NCBI GenBank assembly: GCA_009840695.1
Contig: VXNG01000120.1
Span: 1 to 37,902, forward strand
Reading direction: 5' to 3'
DNA from: Acidimicrobiaceae bacterium
Lineage (GTDB): Bacteria > Actinomycetota > Acidimicrobiia > Acidimicrobiales > Aldehydirespiratoraceae
Length of the DNA: 37,902 nucleotides
The position numbers were made by a program, and so were the translations under genes. Below the pieces are notes generated by a model. That model was not told where the DNA came from and made no database searches. It saw nothing but the letters and a program-made list of their open reading frames with translations. The first letter of the stretch is position 1, and the number at the start of each line of letters is the position of its first letter. Shown here piece by piece: positions 31,721-37,902 of this stretch.

Positions 31721-32890
31721 ATGACGATGGACTTCGAGTTGAACGAGGAACAGGAGATGTTCCGCGACGTGCTGCGGCAGTTCGTCAACACCGAGATCAA
31801 GCCGGTGGCCCGGGAGATGGAGCAGTCGGGCCAGTACCCCCACGACATTGTGGCCAAGATGGCCGAGATGGGCCTCTTCGGCATAACCGTCGGCGCCGAG
31901 TACGGCGGTCTCGACCTCGACACCGTGTCCATGAGCCTCGTATTCGAGGAGATATCCATGGGCTGGATGGGCATTGCCGGCATCATCGGCAGCCACTCCC
32001 TCAGCTGCCGCATGATCACCAACCACGGGACGGCCGCACAGAAGGAGCGCTGGCTGCCGGAGTTAGCGACGGGCGAGCGTCGCACGGCCATCGCCTTGAC
32101 CGAGCCGGGTGCGGGCAGCGACCTGCAGGGCATCTCCACTCGGGCGTGGCGAGACGGCGAGGATTACGTGATCAGGGGAACCAAGACCTGGATCACCAAC
32201 GCCCGCTTCGCCAACCCGCTTCCGGTTCTGGTCAAGACCGACCCGGACGCCGAGCCCCGCCATCGGGGCATGAGCGTGCTGATGGTGGAGGCGGGCACGC
32301 CCGGCTTCGAGGTGCTTCGAGATCTGGGCAAACTGGGGTACAAGGGTCCCGAGTCGTGCGAGGTGGTGCTCGACGATGTGAGGGTGCCGGTCGGCAATCT
32401 GCTCGGCGGCTCCGAGGGCCTCGGGTTCAAACAGGTGATGTCGGGCCTGGAGGTCGGTCGCATCAACATCGCGGCCCGGAGCGTGGGTGTGGCCCAGGCC
32501 GCCTTCGACGCTGCCCTGGAGTACTCCATGCAGCGGGAGGCCTTCGGTCAGCCCATCGGCGAGTTCCAGGCCATCCAGCTCAAGCTGGCCGACATGGCCA
32601 CCGAGATCGAGGCTGCTCGTCTATTGACCCGCTGGGCCGCCAACCGCATCGACCAAGGTCTGCGCGCCGACGTGGAGGCGGGAATGGCCAAGTACTTCGC
32701 CTCCGAGGCGGCCATCAAGGCGTCGATGGAGTCCATGCGGGTCCACGGCAGCTACGGGTACTCCACCGAGATGGAGATCGAGCGCCTCTACCGGGACGCT
32801 CCTCTGATGGCCATCGGCGAGGGCACCAACGAGATACAGCGGACGATCATCGCCAAGGGCCTGCTGAGACGGGCCCGGAGCGGCGCCTGA
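31721..32890 (+). CDS. Acyl-CoA dehydrogenase
   Basis: A 389-residue FAD-dependent acyl-CoA dehydrogenase. The N-terminal helical domain (MDFELNEEQEMFRDVLRQFV) is followed by the FAD/substrate motifs RRTAIALTEPGAGSDLQGI and TKTWITNA, and the C-terminal domain shows REAFGQPIGEFQAIQLKLADM and the catalytic base E367 in IGEGTNEIQR. It introduces a double bond alpha-beta to a CoA thioester and passes electrons to ETF, which is not encoded here. ATG 31721 or ATG 31727 may be the start; AGGGGAGG precedes both. The substrate is presumably the acyl-CoA formed after the guanidino group is removed. Confidence 0.95.
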   Translation: MTMDFELNEEQEMFRDVLRQFVNTEIKPVAREMEQSGQYPHDIVAKMAEMGLFGITVGAEYGGLDLDTVSMSLVFEEISMGWMGIAGIIGSHSLSCRMITNHGTAAQKERWLPELATGERRTAIALTEPGAGSDLQGISTRAWRDGEDYVIRGTKTWITNARFANPLPVLVKTDPDAEPRHRGMSVLMVEAGTPGFEVLRDLGKLGYKGPESCEVVLDDVRVPVGNLLGGSEGLGFKQVMSGLEVGRINIAARSVGVAQAAFDAALEYSMQREAFGQPIGEFQAIQLKLADMATEIEAARLLTRWAANRIDQGLRADVEAGMAKYFASEAAIKASMESMRVHGSYGYSTEMEIERLYRDAPLMAIGEGTNEIQRTIIAKGLLRRARSGA

Positions 32891-32923
32891 CTACAGGTGC
32901 GAACCTCCGAGGGGAGCACGGAC

Positions 32924-34303
32924 ATGAGCCGAACTAGACAGCTGGCCGAAGCGGCTGCCGCCATCGACTTCGAATCGCTCGGCGACGCCGAGATCGAGGC
33001 GGTGCGCCGCCTGCTGCTGGATCACATCGGCGTGGCTGCGGCCGGGTCGATGACGGATTCTGCGGCGGCGTTCCGGCGCACAATTGCCCGCTTCGCCCAC
33101 GACGAGAGAGCCTCGCTGCCGGTGATTGGCGCTAGCACCGCCGCGGCCGCGGTCCCCGCTTCGATGGCCAACGCGGTGGCGGGCCATTCGATCGAGTACG
33201 ACGACGTGCACAACTCCTCCTCCAGCCATCCCGGAGTAGTGATGTTCCCCGCCGCCATGGCGGCCACCGCTCTGGCCGGAGGCGACGAGCGGGATCTGGT
33301 ACGGGCGGTGGTGATCGGCTTCGAGGTGATGTGCCGGGCTGGCCGGGCCGCCGATCCCGCATCCCACTACGCCCGCCACTTCCATCCCACCGGCACCATC
33401 GGCTCGCTCGGTGCGGCAGCCGCCGCCGCAGCCGCCCTGGGCCTCGATGCCGGCGGCCTCAACTCCGCCATCGGGATCGCGGCCACGATGGCCTCAGGCA
33501 GCATGGAGTTCCTCTCCGACGGTGCCTGGACCAAGCGCCTGCATCCCGCGCTGGCCGCTCGCAACGGTGTGGAGGCTGGCCTGCTGGCGGCCGACGGCTA
33601 CGTCGGGACCGCCGACGGCATCGGCGGCGAGCGCGGCTTCCTGGCCGCCTACAGCGAGGCCGCGGTGCCGGACCGTCTGCTCGAGGGCTGGGGCGAGCGG
33701 CCGCTGGAGGTGGTGGACACCAGCATCAAGCGCCACACCTGCTGCCGTTACAACCAGGGTGCCATCGACGCTCTGCTGGCCATCCGCGCTGCCCACGGCG
33801 TGGCTGCCGACGACGTCGATTCGGTGGTGATCGGTATCCCGTCGGTGGCGGTGGACATCGTGGCCGAACCGGCCGCGACGAAGCGTCGTCCCGCCTCGGT
33901 GGTGGACGCCCAGTTCAGTCTGGCCTTCGGGGCGGCGGCGGCTCTGCTGTGGGGCCGGGCCGGACTGGCCGAGTACGACGAGTCGAGGCTCGACGATCCG
34001 GCCGTTCTGGCGCTCATGGACCGGGTCGGATACGAGGTCGATCCCGAGATCGATCGCGACTTCCCACAGAAGTGGCGGGCGTGGGCTCGGGTCAAGACTC
34101 GGAGCGGGGACACCCACTACCGGTGGGTCGACGACCCCAAGGGCGACCCCGGCAACCCGTTCACCGACGCCGAGTGCCGCGAGAAGTTCGACGACTTGGC
34201 CTCGGCCGTCTACAGCAGCGAGGCCAGGTCGGCCATCACCGAGCACGCCCTGTCCATCGGCGCTCCCGGCTCCTGGAAGGCGCTGGTAGACAGCCTCGCT
34301 TAG
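32924..34303 (+). CDS. MmgE/PrpD family protein (copy 3)
   Basis: A 459-residue MmgE/PrpD-family protein, the third in this window. Landmarks are RRLLLDHIGVAAAGSMTDSA, ANAVAGHSIEYDDVHNSSS, the HPTGTIGSLGAAAAAAAALG segment, a middle FLSDGAWTKRLHPALAARNG, and DTSIKRHTCCRYNQGAIDAL. The His and Asp residues expected around the active site of this family seem kept. ATG 32924 is supported by GAGGGGAG upstream; GTG 32897 is a weaker alternative. It is the last gene of the guanidine cluster and follows the acyl-CoA dehydrogenase by 33 bases. It may dehydrate or isomerise the pathway's acid. Confidence 0.93.
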   Translation: MSRTRQLAEAAAAIDFESLGDAEIEAVRRLLLDHIGVAAAGSMTDSAAAFRRTIARFAHDERASLPVIGASTAAAAVPASMANAVAGHSIEYDDVHNSSSSHPGVVMFPAAMAATALAGGDERDLVRAVVIGFEVMCRAGRAADPASHYARHFHPTGTIGSLGAAAAAAAALGLDAGGLNSAIGIAATMASGSMEFLSDGAWTKRLHPALAARNGVEAGLLAADGYVGTADGIGGERGFLAAYSEAAVPDRLLEGWGERPLEVVDTSIKRHTCCRYNQGAIDALLAIRAAHGVAADDVDSVVIGIPSVAVDIVAEPAATKRRPASVVDAQFSLAFGAAAALLWGRAGLAEYDESRLDDPAVLALMDRVGYEVDPEIDRDFPQKWRAWARVKTRSGDTHYRWVDDPKGDPGNPFTDAECREKFDDLASAVYSSEARSAITEHALSIGAPGSWKALVDSLA

Positions 34304-34320
34304 CCCGCGCCCGGGCGGGC
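34303..34320 (+). terminator. Hairpin at end of guanidine cluster
   Basis: GCCCGC (34303-34308) pairs with GCGGGC (34315-34320) around a 6-base loop and overlaps the last base of the stop codon. There is no T-run, so termination is only suggested. Confidence 0.35.
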
Positions 34321-34327
34321 ACAGCAG

Positions 34328-34333
34328 TAGTGT
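34328..34333 (+). promoter_or_regulatory. -10 box for leaderless DUF2784 gene
   Basis: TAGTGT (34328-34333) ends 6 bases before GTG 34340, the leaderless spacing. No convincing -35 was found and no Shine-Dalgarno is present. Confidence 0.45.
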
Positions 34334-34339
34334 GAATCC

Positions 34340-34819
34340 GTGGGCGCGTGGCTGCTGGCCTTCGCGATAGCTCTCGCACACGGGCTGCTGGCCGTGTTCA
34401 TCATCGTGGGCGCGCCGCTGGCCGTCCGTTGGCCCAAGGTGATGCCCTGGTACCTGGTCATGCTGGTGCCGACCGCCTTCGTGAACATCTTCCGGCTGCC
34501 GTGCCCTCTGACGGTCTGGGAGAAGCACTTCTGGCGCCTCGCGGGTTCCACGCCGTACCGGGGAGGCTTCCTGTCCCAGTACTTCGTGAAGCCGTTTCAC
34601 GACCCGGGTCTGGGGCCTCGTGGCGAGACCGTCCTGCTGATCGCGGTGGCGGTGTGGTGCCTGTCGTGGCTGCTGTTCTCCGCCGTCTCGCGGAGTGCAC
34701 GGGCTCAGAAGGTGATGCGGGCCTTGAGGACGAAGCGCAGGATCACCATCAGCAGCATGCCGGCGACCCAGAGGCCAACCGAGATGGCGGCCACGAAGGG
34801 CAGCCGGCCGTTGTTGTAG
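34340..34819 (+). CDS. DUF2784 membrane protein, 3' end antisense to permease
   Basis: A 159-residue small membrane protein of the DUF2784 type. Helices at about 3-28, 34-52 and 100-118 frame the diagnostic stretches RLPCPLTVWEKHFW and STPYRGGFLSQYFVKP. The family function is unknown. The conserved part ends near residue 118. The last ~37 residues (from about nt 34705) are encoded opposite the 3' end of the convergent permease gene and look like unconserved, basic read-on sequence. It is probably leaderless from GTG 34340. It is possibly unrelated to the neighbouring pathways. Confidence 0.82.
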   Translation: MGAWLLAFAIALAHGLLAVFIIVGAPLAVRWPKVMPWYLVMLVPTAFVNIFRLPCPLTVWEKHFWRLAGSTPYRGGFLSQYFVKPFHDPGLGPRGETVLLIAVAVWCLSWLLFSAVSRSARAQKVMRALRTKRRITISSMPATQRPTEMAATKGSRPLL

Positions 34820-36495
34820 AAGCTGTACATCACCGTGGTGATCACCTCGGTGCCTGAGCGGAACAGCAGTACCGACAGGGTGAACTCCCGCATGTAGGTG
34901 ATGAAGGCCAGAATCAGGCCTCCTAGCAGGGCGGGTCGCAGGATGGGCAGCACTATGCGGCCCATGGTGGCCAGGTTGCCCGCGCCCGAGATGCGGCTGG
35001 CGTGCTCGAGGTCGGCCGAGAGCTGGACCACCGGTCCGGTCATCTGGCGCACCGCCACCGGCAGGAAGTACACCACGTAGGCCATGGCCATGATCCACAG
35101 CGTGCCGTAGATCGAGAAGCCTCCCGGCAGCTTGAAGGTGATGTAGGTATAAAGCAGCGAGGTGGCCATCACCACGGCCGGAACCATCAGCGGCAGGCTG
35201 GCGCCGTAGTCGATCGTGCGGCTCCAGCGGCCCTTGAACCGGACCACGCAGTAGGCGACCAGCGCGCCGAAGACCATCACGAACAGGCCAGCGCCCAGCG
35301 ACAGGGTCAGGCTGTTCTTGAGTGACCGCCACAGGATCGGGTTGTCGCTGAGCTGGCGGTAATTCTCCAGCGACGACTGGGCCAGCAGCTCGGTGTCGGG
35401 GCGGCCGATGTAGGGCAGCAGCGAGCCCACCACCACCGCGATGAACGGCAGGATCATCGTGAGGAAGAAGAACCCGCAGCACGCCGCGAACACCACCCAG
35501 CGCCAGCGTCCCAGCCGGGTGGGGCTCTCCTGGCTGCCCTTGCCGCTGACGGTCACGTAGCGCTCGCTGTGGCGGATCGACCGGAGGTACGCGATCAGCA
35601 CGATGAACGACGCGGCCAGCAGCACCACCCCGGTGGCCGAGGCCCGGCCATGCTCGCGGGGCATCCGCACCCGCAGGGCATGGAAGATGTCGGTGGTGAA
35701 GACGTGCTCCTTGGCCGGGAAACCGAACAGCAGGGGGATCTCCATCGAGCCGAGCCCGATGATGAAGCACAGCACCGCCGCCGACAGCAGGGCCGGTCGG
35801 GAAACGCCCAGGGTCACCTTGAAGAACACCGACAGCGGCGATGCTCCGTTGATCCGGGCCGCGTGCTCGTAGTCGGGTGACACGTTGCGCATGCTGGCGG
35901 CCACCACCAGGAACACCAGCGGGACTAGGTAGAGCGACTGGACGAGGATCATCCCCGACATGGAGTACACGTCGAAGCCGTCCCAAGGGGTCACCGCTCG
36001 GATGATCTCATTGAGCATGCCGTTGCGCCCGCCGAGCAGGATGCTCCAAGCCGTGGCCGCGGCCAGCAGAGGGATGAAGTACAGCCCCAGAGTCGAGAAC
36101 TCCCACAGGCCCCGCCACGGGACGTCGGTGCGGGTCACCACCCAGGCCAGCAGAACGCCGATCACCAGCGGCACCACCGTCTGACCCACCGCGAACTGGA
36201 GGGTGTTGCCTATGATGTCGCTCGACTTGTCGAAGGTGGCCCGGTAGTTCTCCAGGGTGAGAGGCCCCCGTTCGGGTGGACCGCCTTCCTGGAACGACCC
36301 CAGGATCAGCCGGTAGAAGGGCAGCACCACCAGGGTGAAGACCGCGAGGCTGAGCACGATGCGCAGGGCGAAGGGGAACGAGAGCACCTTGTGGCGGACG
36401 CTGTGCCACAGCGTGCTGCCGGTCGGAGCCGCGCCGGCCTCCGAGGACTCCTGATCGTCCAGAGCCGGTACGGCTTCGGCGCCAGTGCCGGTCAC
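34705..36495 (-). CDS. Fused ABC permease (FbpB/ThiP type)
   Basis: A 596-residue permease formed by two fused membrane domains, as in iron(III) (FbpB), thiamine (ThiP) and some 2-aminoethylphosphonate importers. Each half has its own coupling loop: EHAARINGASPLSVFFKVTL in the first (about residue 210) and EHASRISGAGNLATMGRIVL in the second (about residue 490). About twelve hydrophobic segments are expected. The start (GTG 36495) overlaps the ATPase stop by 4 bases. It is convergent with the DUF2784 gene and overlaps its 3' part by 115 bases. It partners with the ATPase and binding protein encoded upstream. The substrate is unknown; iron, polyamine or a small organic solute are possible. Confidence 0.93.
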   Translation of the reverse strand: MTGTGAEAVPALDDQESSEAGAAPTGSTLWHSVRHKVLSFPFALRIVLSLAVFTLVVLPFYRLILGSFQEGGPPERGPLTLENYRATFDKSSDIIGNTLQFAVGQTVVPLVIGVLLAWVVTRTDVPWRGLWEFSTLGLYFIPLLAAATAWSILLGGRNGMLNEIIRAVTPWDGFDVYSMSGMILVQSLYLVPLVFLVVAASMRNVSPDYEHAARINGASPLSVFFKVTLGVSRPALLSAAVLCFIIGLGSMEIPLLFGFPAKEHVFTTDIFHALRVRMPREHGRASATGVVLLAASFIVLIAYLRSIRHSERYVTVSGKGSQESPTRLGRWRWVVFAACCGFFFLTMILPFIAVVVGSLLPYIGRPDTELLAQSSLENYRQLSDNPILWRSLKNSLTLSLGAGLFVMVFGALVAYCVVRFKGRWSRTIDYGASLPLMVPAVVMATSLLYTYITFKLPGGFSIYGTLWIMAMAYVVYFLPVAVRQMTGPVVQLSADLEHASRISGAGNLATMGRIVLPILRPALLGGLILAFITYMREFTLSVLLFRSGTEVITTVMYSFYNNGRLPFVAAISVGLWVAGMLLMVILRFVLKARITF

Positions 36496-37586
36496 GAGGT
36501 GGATTCGTCGGCCGGGAAGGCGATCACTGCGTCCCGGTCCACCGACAGCGCCACGGTGTCGCCCCGCGCTCCGAGCCGCTGCGGAGACTGGGCGATGACC
36601 ATGGTCCCACCGACGTCGATCTCGTGCTCGTAGGCGCCGCCCAGGAACTGGGCCAGCTGGATCTCGCCGGAGACGCTGGGGCGGGACGATCCCTCATCGG
36701 TCAGGGCGAACCCGTCGGGACGGATCGCCACCGCCACCTCGCTGCCGGGCGCCATCGGCTCGGCCAGGGTGGCGGGCAACGAGCCCCCCAGTGCTTCGAC
36801 CACGCTGTCGCCGGACACCCGCCCCGAGACGATGTTCTTAACTCCTAGAAAACGCGCCACCGTGAGCGACTCCGGTGAGCGGTAGACCTCCTCGGGCGTG
36901 CCCTCCTGGAGCACCAGCCCGTGGTCCATCACCAGGATCCGATCCGACATGGCCAGCGCCTCGGACTGGTCGTGTGTCACGTACAGCATGGTCAGGCCCA
37001 GCTCCAGGTGAAGCCGCTTCAGCTCGACCCGCATGTCCTCGCGCAGCCGGGCGTCGAGGTTGGACAGCGGCTCGTCGAGTAGCAGCAGTGCGGGATGGCC
37101 CACGATGGATCGGGCCACCGCCACCCGCTGCTGCTGCCCGCCCGAGAGCTGGTGCGGGTAGCGGTCGACGTACTCCTCCATGCGAACGGCCCGCAGGGCC
37201 TCGGTGACCCTGGAGCGGCGCTGGTCGCGGGGGACCTTGCGGTAGCGCAGGGGGAAGGCCACGTTGGCGGCCACGCTCATGTGGGGCCACACCGCGTAGG
37301 ACTGGAAGACCATGCTGAGGTCGCGCCGCTCGGGCTGGACCAGGATCCTTCGCTCGGTGTCGTTGACCACCTTGCCGCCGATGGCCACCGCGCCGCGGGT
37401 GGGCGTCTCGATCCCTGCGAGGATCCGCAGGATCGTCGACTTGCCGCAGCCGCTCGGTCCGAGGAGGGTTACGAACTCCCCTGTGCGGATCGAGAAACTG
37501 ACACCCGCCAGCGCGGTGACCGCGCCGAACTTCTTGTGGAGACCGTCGGCTCGCAGAGCGAGCTGATCCGCCACCGGTTGTGTCAC
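36492..37586 (-). CDS. ABC transporter ATPase (FbpC/PotA type)
   Basis: A 364-residue importer ATPase with all motifs canonical: Walker A GPSGCGKST (43-51), Q-loop MVFQSYAVWPH, signature LSGGQQQRVAVARS, Walker B LLLLDEPLSNLDA and switch His in YVTHDQSEALAMSD. A C-terminal TOBE-like regulatory domain (VAIRPDGFALTDEG) follows. GTG 37586 is chosen because it makes the GTGA overlap with the binding-protein stop, as in the other operon junctions here. ATG 37601 and GTG 37625 are in-frame but would overlap that gene by 19-43 bases. It powers the fused permease encoded downstream. The gene order is binding protein, ATPase, permease. Confidence 0.93.
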   Translation of the reverse strand: MTQPVADQLALRADGLHKKFGAVTALAGVSFSIRTGEFVTLLGPSGCGKSTILRILAGIETPTRGAVAIGGKVVNDTERRILVQPERRDLSMVFQSYAVWPHMSVAANVAFPLRYRKVPRDQRRSRVTEALRAVRMEEYVDRYPHQLSGGQQQRVAVARSIVGHPALLLLDEPLSNLDARLREDMRVELKRLHLELGLTMLYVTHDQSEALAMSDRILVMDHGLVLQEGTPEEVYRSPESLTVARFLGVKNIVSGRVSGDSVVEALGGSLPATLAEPMAPGSEVAVAIRPDGFALTDEGSSRPSVSGEIQLAQFLGGAYEHEIDVGGTMVIAQSPQRLGARGDTVALSVDRDAVIAFPADESTS

Positions 37587-37902
37587 CTCAGGTCGAACCA
37601 TTCCTTGGCTCGCTCGACGTACCACTCGGCGTTGTTGTTGTACTCTGCCTGCGCCTTGGGCGTGCCCAGAGCCAGGATCGTCGGCTTGCCCGCCGCGACC
37701 AGCGCCGCCTCGGGATAGGGACCTTCAGGCCAGGCCGGCACCTGTCCGACGATGTTGGCCACCGCGGCCTGACCCTCCTCGCTGATGATGTAGTTGACGA
37801 AGGCTTCGGCGTTCTCCTTGTTGTCGGAGATGGCCGGGATGTTCACGGTGAAGCCCACCGTGATCACGAACTCCGGAGCGACCCAAACGACCGGGGCGCC
37901 CT
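37583..37902 (-). CDS. ABC substrate-binding protein, C-terminal part (partial)
   Basis: The last 106 residues of an iron/polyamine-type (family 1 or 6) binding protein; the frame stays open to the window edge on the minus strand. Visible sequence includes GAPVVWVAPEFVITVGFTVN and SDNKENAEAFVNYIISEEGQ, the typical late-domain helix where the protein is read as leaving space for its permease, ending KEWFDLR. The N terminus with signal peptide lies beyond 37902. It is coupled to the ATPase gene by the GTGA overlap. Confidence 0.88.
   Translation of the reverse strand, partial: GAPVVWVAPEFVITVGFTVNIPAISDNKENAEAFVNYIISEEGQAAVANIVGQVPAWPEGPYPEAALVAAGKPTILALGTPKAQAEYNNNAEWYVERAKEWFDLR

Noticed and set aside
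33494..35986. An 830-residue minus-strand open frame
   Set aside because: It is a shadow of MmgE/PrpD copy 3 and of the permease in another frame; low-complexity Arg/Gly/His content.

Overview
The window is about 38 kb of GC-rich bacterial DNA. It shows frequent GTG starts, many 4-base GTGA/ATGA stop-start overlaps, several apparently leaderless genes with TANNNT -10 boxes, and F420/LLM-type flavoenzymes. This suggests a heterotrophic Actinomycetota, perhaps an Acidimicrobiia-like lineage; that placement is inference, since no marker gene is present. Coding density is very high. No gap between genes exceeds about 190 bases, and I saw no tRNA, rRNA, CRISPR array, IS element or phage gene.

Layout. 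(1) 1-3840: end of a metallo-beta-lactamase hydrolase gene, an acyl-CoA-type SDR, a sensor kinase on the minus strand without a response regulator, and an alpha/beta hydrolase with an atypical active site. (2) 3859-11267: a small leaderless ORF, an amidase, and a complete family-5 (Dpp/Opp-type) ABC importer (lipoprotein, two permeases, two ATPases). The two ATPases have complementary degenerate motifs. (3) 11317-14754: an LLM oxidoreductase, a DUF35 protein, a thiolase-like enzyme and a cupin-like protein. (4) 14849-23307, minus strand: acyl-CoA ligase, MmgE/PrpD, hydantoinase/oxoprolinase B, hydantoinase/oxoprolinase A, MmgE/PrpD. (5) 23451-26915, plus strand: a protein made of three fused RidA domains, two small hotdog (MaoC-like) proteins, and a CaiB-type CoA transferase with its own leaderless promoter. 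(6) 27013-34303, plus strand: two paralogous amidinotransferase-fold enzymes around an LLM flavoenzyme and an SDR, then a single RidA, an acyl-CoA dehydrogenase and a third MmgE/PrpD. (7) 34340-37902: a DUF2784 membrane protein running convergently into a minus-strand Fbp/Pot-type ABC importer whose binding-protein gene leaves the window.

How the genes may work together. Two importers (peptide/opine-like and iron/polyamine/small-solute-like) flank enzymes for C-N bond cleavage (amidase, hydantoinase/oxoprolinase AB, guanidine-modifying enzymes), for reactive imine handling (RidA), and for CoA-thioester breakdown (ligase, CoA transferase, acyl-CoA dehydrogenase, hydratases, SDRs, thiolase-like). 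The simplest reading is a catabolic island for nitrogen-rich organic molecules, possibly guanidino, ureido or cyclic-amide acids, with the carbon skeleton channelled to CoA thioesters. The substrate cannot be read from the sequence.

Most unusual items: the asymmetric importer ATPase pair; the single-chain RidA trimer; a 45-bp leaderless promoter cassette present twice (44/45 identical) more than 22 kb apart, with a related third promoter before the guanidine cluster; the paired amidinotransferase-like paralogues; and a 36-bp repeat that triplicates a stop/start junction.
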